Origin: Gemmatimonadota bacterium
Lineage (GTDB): Bacteria > Gemmatimonadota > Gemmatimonadetes > Gemmatimonadales > Gemmatimonadaceae
Direction of reading: 5' to 3'
DNA length: 64,000 bases
Assembly (NCBI GenBank): GCA_003134685.1
Contig: PLCA01000012.1
Span: forward strand, 1,211 to 65,210
The notes under the pieces are model-generated. The model was not told the origin of the DNA and ran no database searches. It was given only the letters and a program-made list of their open reading frames with translations. Positions within the stretch are counted from its first letter, which is position 1. Every line of letters begins with the position of its first letter. Positions 51,812 through 60,649 of this stretch are shown piece after piece. The position numbers and the translations under genes are program-made.

Positions 51812-51991
51812 GCTTCCTCGTCCCCCGATTGACCCGCTCGCGGACGCCCATATTGGGGGTATGTACGCATAAGGTCAAGAGCGGCTTACACGTATGACTC
51901 AAGTGTTATGGTTGGAGCGCAGTTTTCCGTCTTGTGAAACGGCAGTTTGCCCTAACGAAATTGGATAGGGGAGTCCGCGGGCGGCGGGCGC

Positions 51992-52927
51992 TCAGGAGAG
52001 GTAGAGATCATCGAAACTCGCCACTGTTTCGCCGTGCGCGTATGCAGCTGCGTGCGCCACTGTACTCTCCGAGCGATGGACAAGCTCGTTTACATCCACG
52101 TTGGCGGCGGCGAGATCCGACACCGCGCAGTAGCCGGCCAGGAGGCGAAACGAGCCCGCGCGAGCGTTGTTCTTCGACACCGCGTCGAGCTCGCGCTGCA
52201 GCCGCGCGACCAGTAGCCTGGCGCCGGCGGCGTCGGTGTCGGGCGCCAGAATCGCGAGCTGGGACTCGCCAGTCTTCGCGACCACGTCCGACTTTCTTGC
52301 TTGTTCACGCACTACGTGTACGACGTCGGCAAAAAACTCGCGAGCCGAACCGTTTCCTCGCTGTCCCGATTCAGGGGCCGCTTGCTCGGGAGTGAATGTG
52401 ACACATGCGAAAGCTTCGTGGTTCCGAATCGCGCGCGCCTCGAGCTGTTCCGCCAGTTGATGCAGCCCAAATTGAGTGTAGAGACCACTCGCCGGATCCA
52501 TCAATGACGTCGTCTGGGACGCCGCCAGCTCCTGCCGCGCGCGGAGGAAGGTCACGAGCCTGAGGAAAAGCCCGTCGACGTCGAGAGGAAGATGACAGTA
52601 CTCCCAGGCTCCGGCGGCGTACGCCTTGATTCGCCCGGGCAGGGTCGAATGCGAGGAGGAGATGATCACGATTGGCGTTGCGTGATCAAACAGCGGGTCT
52701 TCCCGCAGCGCCAGGCAGACGTCGACACCGGTTAGCTCGTGCAGCTGCTCGTCGAGCATCAGGACGTCGTAGCCGCCGCGTCGGGCGAGCTTGAGCGCTT
52801 GCTTGCCCGACCCGGTTCGCGTGACGTCGTATCCCTTCTCCGCGAAAACGCTCTCGAGGGAGCGACACAGCCACTCGTCACTACAGCCGATCAGAGCGAC
52901 CAGTTTGCGCGGATTCGTCTCGGTCAT
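51992..52927 (-). CDS. Response regulator with degenerate REC and GGDEF-like domains (B)
   Basis: A 311-aa paralogue of the regulator at 49382. REC: VLMLDEQLHELTGVDV with acceptor Asp, but LP in EYCHLPLD where Lys-Pro is expected. GGDEF-like domain: KTGESQLAILAPDTDAAGAR, again without GGDEF. The two proteins share long identical runs in the C-terminal half, which points to duplication inside the operon. Its ATG overlaps the epimerase stop (ATGA), tying signalling to sugar-nucleotide synthesis. Confidence 0.87.
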   Translation of the reverse strand: MTETNPRKLVALIGCSDEWLCRSLESVFAEKGYDVTRTGSGKQALKLARRGGYDVLMLDEQLHELTGVDVCLALREDPLFDHATPIVIISSSHSTLPGRIKAYAAGAWEYCHLPLDVDGLFLRLVTFLRARQELAASQTTSLMDPASGLYTQFGLHQLAEQLEARAIRNHEAFACVTFTPEQAAPESGQRGNGSAREFFADVVHVVREQARKSDVVAKTGESQLAILAPDTDAAGARLLVARLQRELDAVSKNNARAGSFRLLAGYCAVSDLAAANVDVNELVHRSESTVAHAAAYAHGETVASFDDLYLS

Positions 52928-54057
52928 GACGCCACCAGCGTAAGAGGGGTTCCGGAATGGTGCGGCGGGTTGACGACTGAAGCCGGTTGGTGACGTGGCA
53001 TTGCGGCAACTGGGTGACCAGCGGTCGCTTGCGCTTTCTCTACATACCAGCCCAACGCCTCTTCCAGTCCTTGCTCAACGCTGTGCGTGGGCGAGAAAGA
53101 GAGCATCCGGCGCGCCTTCTCGATCGATGCGCAGGAGAACCGAATATCACCAGGGCGGAAGGCGTCGTATTGGGGTAGCTCAAGACCAAATCGTGGCTCC
53201 TGTAGCGCCAACCGGTTGCGCATCACCTGAAAGAGCTGATTCAGGGTGACCGATTCGGCACAGGCAACGTTGTATGCCTGCCCCGTTGCGTTGACATCAT
53301 TCACTGTCGCTGCAAGCAGGTTGGCCTGAATGACGTTCGCCACGTGGCAGAAGTCACGGGTGGTTTCTCCGTCACCGAAGATGCGGCACCGCTCGCCTCT
53401 CAGCAGGCTCGCGATCCAGCGCGGAATCACCGCTGCGTAAGCTCCCGCGGGATCCTGACGTCGCCCGAACACATTGAAGTAGCGCAATCCGATGGACTGC
53501 AGGCCGTAACTCATCTGAAAGGCGACGGCGTACGTTTCGTTGGTTGTCTTGCTGGCGGCGTACGGCGATAGCGGGCGCCCCAGCCTTTCCTCGACTTGCG
53601 GATAGTCCGAGGTGTCTCCGTACACTGCGCTCGAAGAGGCGAAGACGAAGCGCTTGACACCCGCGTCCTTTGCCGCGACCAGCATGTTGACGAAGCCATC
53701 GACGTTGACGGCGTTCGTGCGGAGCGGATCATCCATCGACCAGGGAACGGAGCCGAGCGCTGCGTGGTGGAGCACGTAGTCCGCGCCTTTGCAGGCTGCT
53801 CGGCACGTCTCGAGATCCCGGATGTCGCCTTCCACCATCCGGAACTGCGCTTTGCCGTTCAGTGGGCTGGCAAGGACTTCGTCCAAATTGGAGCGATGGC
53901 CGGTCGAGAAGTTGTCGACACCGACAACTGTTTGCCCCAGCGCCAGCAGTTCCTGAAGGAGGTTGGAGCCGATGAACCCGGCGACTCCTGTGACGACCCA
54001 GACCTTGGGAGCTGAACGCAGTTGTGCGCGAAGATGGGGATACGGTGCGGAGATCAC
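52924..54057 (-). CDS. UDP-N-acetylglucosamine 4-epimerase, WbpP/TviC-like
   Basis: A 377-aa extended SDR. KVWVVTGVAGFIGSNLLQEL (NAD site), VGVDNFSTGHRSNLDEV, VLHHAALGSVPWSMDDP, FASSSAVYGD, SPYAASKTTNE (YxxxK), RYFNVFGRRQDPAGAYAAVI and FGDGETTRDFCHV are hallmark runs of WbpP-type epimerases, which interconvert UDP-GlcNAc and UDP-GalNAc. I chose GTG 54057, giving ISAPYPHLRAQL at the start, close to the family length. It provides precursors for the polysaccharide locus and is the first gene of the leftward operon. Confidence 0.93.
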   Translation of the reverse strand: MISAPYPHLRAQLRSAPKVWVVTGVAGFIGSNLLQELLALGQTVVGVDNFSTGHRSNLDEVLASPLNGKAQFRMVEGDIRDLETCRAACKGADYVLHHAALGSVPWSMDDPLRTNAVNVDGFVNMLVAAKDAGVKRFVFASSSAVYGDTSDYPQVEERLGRPLSPYAASKTTNETYAVAFQMSYGLQSIGLRYFNVFGRRQDPAGAYAAVIPRWIASLLRGERCRIFGDGETTRDFCHVANVIQANLLAATVNDVNATGQAYNVACAESVTLNQLFQVMRNRLALQEPRFGLELPQYDAFRPGDIRFSCASIEKARRMLSFSPTHSVEQGLEEALGWYVEKAQATAGHPVAAMPRHQPASVVNPPHHSGTPLTLVAS

Positions 54058-54321
54058 GTGCTCGCAGTGGAAGTGTGCCCGCCGGCCAGATTCAGGGCAG
54101 TCGTGCGCGGGAGCACGTCCACTCGATCTTGCGCGCCGCATGTAGCGGCCATTCTCAGCGACGCGACAAAGCATCTTCCATTCCCACCGAGCCCAACGTT
54201 GTCGGGCGTATAAGTCGTGTTTCTGCAGGCGCTTATGAGTTCGATGGAAGTCCACTGACCGCCGTGATTCGCTCCTTTGTCGCGGTTTTACCCCATTCCT
54301 GTGGTGACCGGGCCACAACCA

Positions 54322-54405
54322 ATTCACACGTTTCGCATAATCGAGTCACGCGTTTCACATAATCGATTCACACGTTTCGCATAATCGATTCACGCATTCA
54401 ATAGA
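54322..54405. repeat. 22-bp tandem repeats in the divergent control region
   Basis: Units at 54322, 54344 and 54366, consensus ATTCACACGTTTCGCATAAT plus CG, with a partial fourth. The 22-bp period (two helical turns) places the units on the same face of DNA, as for cooperative activator binding. They lie between the leftward epimerase operon and the rightward deacetylase gene. The rest of the 560-bp gap (54058-54615) shows no gene. Confidence 0.8.
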
Positions 54406-54615
54406 AGGCGTTCCTGACCGGGACGGTGCAAACAATTAGAATGGCGTCCATTGCGGCGTCAACGGATAGTCGTCTGTAATCGTACTGTAATTGAAAGCAT
54501 CTATATTTTGCGGGCTTAGTTGTTTTGGGTTGAGGCGCCGTCAGCTGGATTGCGAGCGCCTTTGTCCATCCCGCACCGTCCCCCACACAATTCTTGTCAC
54601 GCTAGTGTGTCGATA

Positions 54616-55431
54616 ATGCCCAACGGGCTGTTGAGTTCAGCGGCGCGCCGCGTCAAGGCAGCCGCAGGGTGGATAATTTTTCGGACCGGTCTCTACCGAC
54701 GGATGCGCCGGGACGAAGCGGTAATCGTTCTCTTCCACAGAGTGAACGACGCCCTCCCGAACGACCCGCTGACCTACACCACTCAAAAATTCGAGGAATT
54801 TGTCCGTTTCTTCGGGCGATACTTCGATGTCGTCCCATTGAGTGTGTTGCTGCGACGTTTGGAGACGGGCGCCGAGCTGGCGGCCTGCCTGGCCATCACG
54901 TTCGACGATGGATACCGAGGCAACGCTACCATCGCCGCACCCATTCTCGAGCGCCACGGTCAGACCGCATGTTTTTTTGTAACGACTCAATTCGTCGGCA
55001 CGGATTACGTTCCCTGGTGGGACGCCGAAAAAAAAATCCAGACTAAGTGGATGACATGGGACCAGGCGCGCGCACTTCGTGCGGCAGGCCACGATATCGG
55101 TTCTCATACTCAGACACACCCCGATCTTGGAGTCATTCCCCCAGACGAGGCTCGCCGCGAAATTGGCGGCGGTAGCACCCGTCTCGACGCCGAGCTTGGT
55201 GATCACTCCGGACTTTTCGCCTATCCTTTTGGCGGGCGGAAAAACATGTCCGCAGCGAACCAGGTGGTTGTCGGAGAGCTTGGATTGAGATGCTGTCTCT
55301 CGGCGTACGGAGGCACCGTTCGCACCGGCGACGATCCGCTTCAATTGAAGCGCACGACAATCTCGGACTGGTATCTCTCTCCATACCAGTTCGGCTTCGA
55401 ATTGATGACTGGCCTTCTCAAGCCCAAGTGA
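54616..55431 (+). CDS. Polysaccharide deacetylase (NodB homology, CE4)
   Basis: A 271-aa CE4 enzyme. VIVLFHRVNDAL, ITFDDGYRGNATIAAPIL (motif 1, catalytic base and metal Asp, near residue 100), GHDIGSHTQTHPDLG (motif 2, metal His pair near 163) and GLFAYPFGGRKN (motif 3). There is no cleavable signal peptide, though the N-terminus is amphipathic. It would remove N- or O-acetyl groups from a glycan, consistent with exopolysaccharide modification. Confidence 0.92.
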   Translation: MPNGLLSSAARRVKAAAGWIIFRTGLYRRMRRDEAVIVLFHRVNDALPNDPLTYTTQKFEEFVRFFGRYFDVVPLSVLLRRLETGAELAACLAITFDDGYRGNATIAAPILERHGQTACFFVTTQFVGTDYVPWWDAEKKIQTKWMTWDQARALRAAGHDIGSHTQTHPDLGVIPPDEARREIGGGSTRLDAELGDHSGLFAYPFGGRKNMSAANQVVVGELGLRCCLSAYGGTVRTGDDPLQLKRTTISDWYLSPYQFGFELMTGLLKPK

Positions 55432-55459
55432 TGGCCACTCCGGCCCGCGGGAGGTCGCA

Positions 55460-56650
55460 ATGAAAGCCGCGGCAAAACGCGCCAGAGTTCTCGCTTTGGG
55501 ATCCGGAATAACACTGCTCGGCGTGCTGCGGACACTCTCGGAATCGGGAGCCGATGTCATCGCACTACCGGACATCGACCGCGTCACGCGGCGTTCGCGC
55601 TGGTACCGTGCGGGCCCGCCTGCTTTATCAGGACTGAAAGCAGAAATGTTGGCGCAGCGTCTCGAAAGCCTTCCCGCCCAGACCATTCTCATGGCGAGCA
55701 GCGATCTTTGGGTGAGGACGGTCGCTGCCCTCCCGGCAGCGGTTCGCGCTCGTTATCCGGCCAGCGTCGCTCCTCTCCCCGCACTGGACCTTCTCGTTGA
55801 CAAAGCGCGCTTCGGCGCCGCGCTCGACCGGCTGCAGCTGCCGCACCCTGCGACGCGACTGATGAAGTCGGTTCAGGATCTCGCTGGCGTCTCCGACGCC
55901 GTCCTTCAAAGCTCGTTCCTGAAGCCGGCGCACTCGCAACAGTTTTTCGCCCGCTTCAACGTGAAGGCCTTTCGCATTGTGGACAGGCCCCAGGCAAATG
56001 ATCGGCTGTCCGAGTGCATCCACGGCGGATTCGAGATGATGCTGCAGGAGTACATCCCCGGACCGCCGACCAATCACTACTTCATCGATGGATTTGTCGA
56101 CCGCGACGGCGTAGTCAGAGCACTCTTTGCGCGGCGCCGCTTGCGAATGAGTCCTCCGGACTTCGGGAACAGCACATTGATGATCAGCGTACCAGTGAGC
56201 GAGACGGGTAACGCCGCTCGAACGTTGGAAACCCTTTTTCGAGACATTGACTACCGGGGAATCTTCAGCGCCGAGTTTAAGCGGGATTCCCGGGACGGGG
56301 TGTTCAACATCATCGAGGTGAACGCGAGACCCTGGTGGTACGTCGAGTTCGCCGCCCGCTGTGGAGTCAACGTCTGCGAATTGGCGATACGTGATGCTGC
56401 GGGAGAACCGGTTGAAACGATCTCGGACTACGCAGTCGGACGTCGTTGCGTGTTTCCATACTACGATCTCGAGGCTGTCCGTGTCGAGCGCGCGGCTGGT
56501 CGACTCGGGCTGATAGGGTGGGCGCGATCATGGATCGGGCCATATCAACCGGTCTTTCGATGGTCCGACCCGCTACCCGCCGTGGGCGAGGTTGTGGCGT
56601 TGATCGGGGGACGCATTCGCAGAGTTGGCACGCGGCGCCGACCCGCCTGA
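55460..56650 (+). CDS. ATP-grasp enzyme of unknown specificity
   Basis: A 396-aa ATP-grasp protein. VLALGSGITLLGVLRTLSES is the N-terminal Rossmann-like part, LDLLVDKARFGAALDRLQLP the hinge, SSFLKPAHSQQFF carries the ATP Lys, MMLQEYIPGPPTNHYFIDGF the adenine strand, and FNIIEVNARPWWY the metal-binding Glu/Asn (near 285). It ligates an acid to an amine or thiol; in glycan loci such enzymes add amino acids to sugars. It is codirectional, 28 bp after the deacetylase. Confidence 0.88.
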   Translation: MKAAAKRARVLALGSGITLLGVLRTLSESGADVIALPDIDRVTRRSRWYRAGPPALSGLKAEMLAQRLESLPAQTILMASSDLWVRTVAALPAAVRARYPASVAPLPALDLLVDKARFGAALDRLQLPHPATRLMKSVQDLAGVSDAVLQSSFLKPAHSQQFFARFNVKAFRIVDRPQANDRLSECIHGGFEMMLQEYIPGPPTNHYFIDGFVDRDGVVRALFARRRLRMSPPDFGNSTLMISVPVSETGNAARTLETLFRDIDYRGIFSAEFKRDSRDGVFNIIEVNARPWWYVEFAARCGVNVCELAIRDAAGEPVETISDYAVGRRCVFPYYDLEAVRVERAAGRLGLIGWARSWIGPYQPVFRWSDPLPAVGEVVALIGGRIRRVGTRRRPA

Positions 56651-56785
56651 TCGGTCGTTTGAATGCGTCGGCGCAGCGCCCCAGCGCGCGTTACTATGGA
56701 TGAGATTTGAGCGTCTGATAGTGTAGCAGAAGAGGCATGTGCACAAAGCACGTTGGGACATGCCTCTATAACCGTTTATCGTAAT

Positions 56786-56913
56786 GAGTAACTACGCTGC
56801 TCAGAGCAAAGCCGTCGAGAGGCGGTGACGCAGAGCCACGGGGCTAGAGCGGGTCTTCCGCGAAGCCAGCCGAGCCGCCAGTGAATCCGACAATCGGTCG
56901 GTGCCGCGGCGGC
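56786..56913 (+). promoter_or_regulatory. c-di-GMP-I (GEMM) riboswitch with Rho-independent terminator
   Basis: GAGCAAAGCCGTCGAGAGGC, GGTGACGCAGAGCCACGGGG, CTAGAGCGGG, a variable stem and AAGCCAGCCGAGCCGCC match the GEMM order, with GAGA as the tetraloop. Its last bases GCCGCC (56875-56880) can pair instead with GGCGGC at 56908, which is followed by TTTTTT, giving a mutually exclusive terminator. That arrangement predicts read-through when the ligand is bound (ON switch; inference). Confidence 0.87.
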
Positions 56914-56971
56914 TTTTTTGTTACCAGGCTGCCTCGCACATCGCTCGCCTCAGAATAAAGGAGCTCCGCTC

Positions 56972-59338
56972 ATGCCGTCCATATTCTCGCTCGCCAAGCG
57001 CATCGCAATCCGTACCGCCTGGGTTGCCCTGCTGCCTACACTCATCGTGTGCTCGGGAAACGGGTCGACCGGTACCACCGTGGCGCCACCGGGCACGGTC
57101 TCGGATCTCCTTGTGTCCGGTATTGCAGATAACTCGATCACCCTCTCGTACACACAGGTTGACGATGGTACGGGCCAGCCAGCAGACTACGACGTGCGCT
57201 ATGCCGTCGCACCCATGTCATGGGGTTCTGCGAGCTCGACGGCGAGCGGAACATGCGCGACACCCGTTTCGGGTACAGGAGTTAGTGGGACGCTAACATG
57301 CACCGTGTCAGGTCTGTCGCCTTCGACGACCTACAACTTCCAGTTGATCGCATTTCGTGGAACGCTCCATGGCGATGCAGTTTTCGGAGGCGTTTCGAAC
57401 GTCGCGTCAGCAGCTACGCAAACGCCAGCGGCAGTAGTGACGACAGTGACGGTAGCACCGGCGTCTCCCTCGATCGGCATCGGAGGCACTGCTACGCTTC
57501 AGGCAACCGTGAAAGACGCGCAAGGCAACGTCATGAGCGGACAAACTGTCAGCTGGTCCAGCGACAATACCGCCGCGGCGATTGTGAATGCAAATGGCGT
57601 GGTCACCGGGGTTGCAGCGGGTTTGGCGACGATTACCGCGACCTGCGCAGGAAAGTTGGGCACCGCCAGCGTCACGGTAACTTCATCGCCTCCACCTCCA
57701 CCCGTCGTGACGACCGTCACGGTGGCTCCTTCGACAGCATCGATAGTGGTTGGTGCAACGACGTCCCTGGCGGCAACAGTTAGGGATGCTCAGGGCAATG
57801 TGATGACCGGACAGACCGTGACGTGGTCCAGCGACAACGCGGCCGCGGCGACTGTGAATGCAAACGGCGTGGTCACTGGCGTCGCAGCAGGTTCCGCGAC
57901 GATCACCGCGACCTGCGCAGGAAAGTCAGGCACCGCGGGCGTCACGGTAACTGCAACGCCTCCTGTCGTGACGACCGTTACAGTGGCTCCTTCGACAGCA
58001 TCGGTAGTCGCTGGCGCGACGACGCCGCTGACGGCGACGGTCAGGGATGCTCAGGGAAATGTCATGACCGGGCAGACCATTGTTTGGTCGACCAACAACG
58101 CCGCTGCAGCGACGGTGAATTCGAATGGCGTGGTTACCGGTGTCGCCGTAGGCTCGGCTACGATCACGGCGACCTGTGCCGGCAAGACGGGCTCGTCGGC
58201 CGTTACGGTGACGGCTTCGCCGCCACCGGTGGTGACCACCGTAACGGTGGCGCCTTCGACAGCATCTATAGTTGTTGGTGCGACGGCCCCTCTGATGGCA
58301 ACGGTCAGGGATGCTCTCGGAAATGTCATGACCGCACAGACCATCGTTTGGTCGACCAACAACGCCGCAGCGGCAACGGTGAATTCGAGTGGTGTAGTTA
58401 CCGGGGTCGCAGCAGGCTCGGCTACAATCACGGCGACCTGCGCCGGCAAGGCGGGCTCGTCGGCCGTGACGGTCACCGCTGTTTCGTCGGGAGGGACCTT
58501 GCTGTTCGAGGAGGATTTCGAGGATGCCAATCTCGCGTCGCGCGGCTGGTACGACAACACAGGCGCGGTTCTGTCAACCACGGAACACATTGCCGGCAGT
58601 GTCAGCTCGGCCGAATACAGGTTCCTTGCAGGGGCAACGACCCCGACAAACGGCAATGCCCAGCGCCACAAGTTCACACCGTCGAACTCGTTCTACGTCA
58701 GCTATAACGTGAAGTACAGCGCAAACTGGGTGGGCTCGAATCAGCTCTACCATCCGCACGAATTCTACGCCATGAGCACGTTGGACGGTGATTGGGACGG
58801 CCCGTCGAACGGATTCATGGTTGTGTACATCGAGCAGAACTATCAGAACGGAGGCAAACCGCGGCTTACGGTGCAGGACAACAAATCCGTAAACAGCACG
58901 TATGGTGCGCTACCGCACAACCTCGTCGGGGTAACCGAGGACCGCTCGACCAGCGGCTGCAACGGCATGGCGGAGAGCAACATGTTCTCCGAGTGCTTCG
59001 ACGCGGGTGGATACTGGTACAACAGCAAGCAGCTTCTGGGGCCAGTTGTATTCCAGCCTAATCCGGGAGCGGGCTACAAGAACAACTGGAATTTCGTCGA
59101 AGCCTATTTCCAGTTGAACACGATTGTGAACGGGATTGGCCAGGCGGACGGAGTCATGCAATACTGGTTCAACGGCGCACTCATAATTGACAGGCATGAC
59201 ATTTTATTCCGGACCGGCGCGCATCCGACTATGCAATTCAGCCAGTTCCTGATCGCACCGTACATTGGAGACGGCTCGCCGGTCGATCAGTCGATGTTCA
59301 TCGACAACCTGAGGCTGGCGACTTCTCGAATACCGTAA
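56972..59338 (+). CDS. Secreted FN3/BIG2-repeat protein with C-terminal jelly-roll-like domain
   Basis: A 788-aa surface or secreted protein. A signal peptide (to LIVCSG, possible lipobox) is followed by FN3 (about 30-145), four BIG2 Ig-like repeats (about 155-510, each VTTVTVAPSTASIVVGAT ... GVVTGVAAGSATITATCAGK), then a 280-aa C-terminal domain (LLFEEDFEDANLASRGWYDN, NSFYVSYNVKYSANWVG) resembling concanavalin-like or polysaccharide-lyase folds. Likely a matrix adhesin or glycan-binding enzyme. It is controlled by the GEMM riboswitch 60 bp upstream. Confidence 0.88.
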   Translation: MPSIFSLAKRIAIRTAWVALLPTLIVCSGNGSTGTTVAPPGTVSDLLVSGIADNSITLSYTQVDDGTGQPADYDVRYAVAPMSWGSASSTASGTCATPVSGTGVSGTLTCTVSGLSPSTTYNFQLIAFRGTLHGDAVFGGVSNVASAATQTPAAVVTTVTVAPASPSIGIGGTATLQATVKDAQGNVMSGQTVSWSSDNTAAAIVNANGVVTGVAAGLATITATCAGKLGTASVTVTSSPPPPPVVTTVTVAPSTASIVVGATTSLAATVRDAQGNVMTGQTVTWSSDNAAAATVNANGVVTGVAAGSATITATCAGKSGTAGVTVTATPPVVTTVTVAPSTASVVAGATTPLTATVRDAQGNVMTGQTIVWSTNNAAAATVNSNGVVTGVAVGSATITATCAGKTGSSAVTVTASPPPVVTTVTVAPSTASIVVGATAPLMATVRDALGNVMTAQTIVWSTNNAAAATVNSSGVVTGVAAGSATITATCAGKAGSSAVTVTAVSSGGTLLFEEDFEDANLASRGWYDNTGAVLSTTEHIAGSVSSAEYRFLAGATTPTNGNAQRHKFTPSNSFYVSYNVKYSANWVGSNQLYHPHEFYAMSTLDGDWDGPSNGFMVVYIEQNYQNGGKPRLTVQDNKSVNSTYGALPHNLVGVTEDRSTSGCNGMAESNMFSECFDAGGYWYNSKQLLGPVVFQPNPGAGYKNNWNFVEAYFQLNTIVNGIGQADGVMQYWFNGALIIDRHDILFRTGAHPTMQFSQFLIAPYIGDGSPVDQSMFIDNLRLATSRIP
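57436..58490 (+). repeat. Four tandem DNA repeats of about 255-265 bp encoding BIG2 domains
   Basis: Units begin near 57436, 57706, 57967 and 58231. Runs such as GTGGCTCCTTCGACAGCATC and GATGCTCAGGGCAATGTGAT are shared between units 2, 3 and 4, so the copies arose recently and could expand or contract by recombination. Confidence 0.8.
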
Positions 59339-59716
59339 CGCCGTCTACGACGGTTGGAGGGGCCGAATACTCCGGGTGGCTGACTGTCAAAGTGCGCCTC
59401 TATTGATGGGAGATGTGGTTGGAGGCGATCCCTCGGCGCGCGTCACAGTCCTGTGGCTCTCCCACAACACCTTTGATTAGCCCGTACATCACACGGGTGG
59501 GCTCTGCGAATCCTGTCGGCCTCCCAAGCCGCGTGATGACAGCGGGTTAGCCCGCGAGTGTCGCCGTCAAATCAAGGTGCTGACCGCCGTAGATAGGCGG
59601 CACCTTTGCTGCAACCGCTACCACCGAAAAGCTTGCACGAGTCGGACACCATGGACTGAGACTAATGAGTCCGATCGATGGCTTGCTTAGTGTCCGACAG
59701 GGGCGACGATAGATCA
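59339..59716. other. Intergenic region after the BIG2 gene
   Basis: It holds a hairpin terminator (59574-59608) and several GC-rich inverted runs (GTACATCACACGGGTGGGC near 59483), but no ORF or riboswitch I can support. Confidence 0.5.
59574..59608 (+). terminator. Probable terminator hairpin
   Basis: AAGGTGC and GCACCTT pair, with an inner CCGCC/GGCG stem, and the right arm merges into TTTGCTGC. The T-run is short, so termination may be weak. Confidence 0.5.
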
Positions 59717-60649
59717 ATGCTCACAGTGATGTTTGCAACTCGCAACGGAATGCACACGCTTCCAGGCGTACTTTCCGCGTATCGCCAACTCGAAGTGCCA
59801 ACAGGTGGTTGGAAGCTCATCGTAGTGGACAACGCAAGCACGGACGCAACCGGCGAAATCATCAAGTCATTCCTCGACCGACTGCCGCTCACATATCTCT
59901 ACGAAGAGAAACCCGGCAAGAATCTCGCTTTGAACACCGCACTCGATCAAGTCGAAGGGGATCTGGTTCTGCTGACCGATGACGACGTTTTCCCTCGATC
60001 GAACTGGTTGGTCTGTATGCGGAACGCGGCCGACAGTCTCCCAGCATATTCAGTCTTTGGCGGGGTTGTCCGGCCTCATTGGGAGGTCATGCCTCCCAAC
60101 TGGATCGTTGAGTGGGTGCCGGGCGGGCCCGTATTTACGCTCACCCCACCGTCCATGCCCGAAGGCCCAATGGCTCCCGGCTCTGTATATGGCCCCAACA
60201 TGGCGGTGCGCACGGAGATCTTTAGGCAAGGCTTTCGCTTCGACCCGACCATTGGGCCTCGGAGAGCTAACTACGCGATGGGAAGCGAAACCGAATTTGT
60301 CGTACGATTGGCGAAGCATGGCCATTCCGCCTGGCACGTTCGTGATGCCGAGGTAGAGCACTTCATCCGTGATTTCCAATTGCACCGGTCCTGGATCCTG
60401 CGTCGGGCGATCCGGTTCGGGCGCGGTCACTATCGTATGACCCACACTGAGCAACGCCGGCAATTATCGACCTGGCGCGGAATACCAAGGCATTTATTCA
60501 AGCAACTGCTCGTGCAAACGGCGCTGGTTCTGAAAGGCGCAGCGTGCTTCGACGACGAAACTGTTTTCCGCGCGCGATGGACCTTCAATGTCGTGTGGGG
60601 TCAGATCATCGAAGCGCGTAACCTGCGCGGCCAGCCGGTATCAGCATGA
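59717..60649 (+). CDS. Glycosyltransferase family 2
   Basis: A 310-aa GT-A fold enzyme. MLTVMFATRNGMHTLPGVLS and LIVVDNASTDATGEIIKSF form the nucleotide-sugar site, VEGDLVLLTDDDVFP the DxD-type metal motif (near residue 90), and AMGSETEFVVRLAKHGHSAW the acceptor/catalytic ED-like region. It lacks TM helices except a possible amphipathic C-terminus. It adds a sugar during exopolysaccharide assembly. Its stop overlaps the FkbM gene start (ATGA). ATG 59717 was preferred. Confidence 0.92.
   Translation: MLTVMFATRNGMHTLPGVLSAYRQLEVPTGGWKLIVVDNASTDATGEIIKSFLDRLPLTYLYEEKPGKNLALNTALDQVEGDLVLLTDDDVFPRSNWLVCMRNAADSLPAYSVFGGVVRPHWEVMPPNWIVEWVPGGPVFTLTPPSMPEGPMAPGSVYGPNMAVRTEIFRQGFRFDPTIGPRRANYAMGSETEFVVRLAKHGHSAWHVRDAEVEHFIRDFQLHRSWILRRAIRFGRGHYRMTHTEQRRQLSTWRGIPRHLFKQLLVQTALVLKGAACFDDETVFRARWTFNVVWGQIIEARNLRGQPVSA

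Noticed and set aside
54322-54405. Possible CRISPR array
   Set aside because: The 22-bp units are contiguous with no spacers, and no cas gene is in the window.
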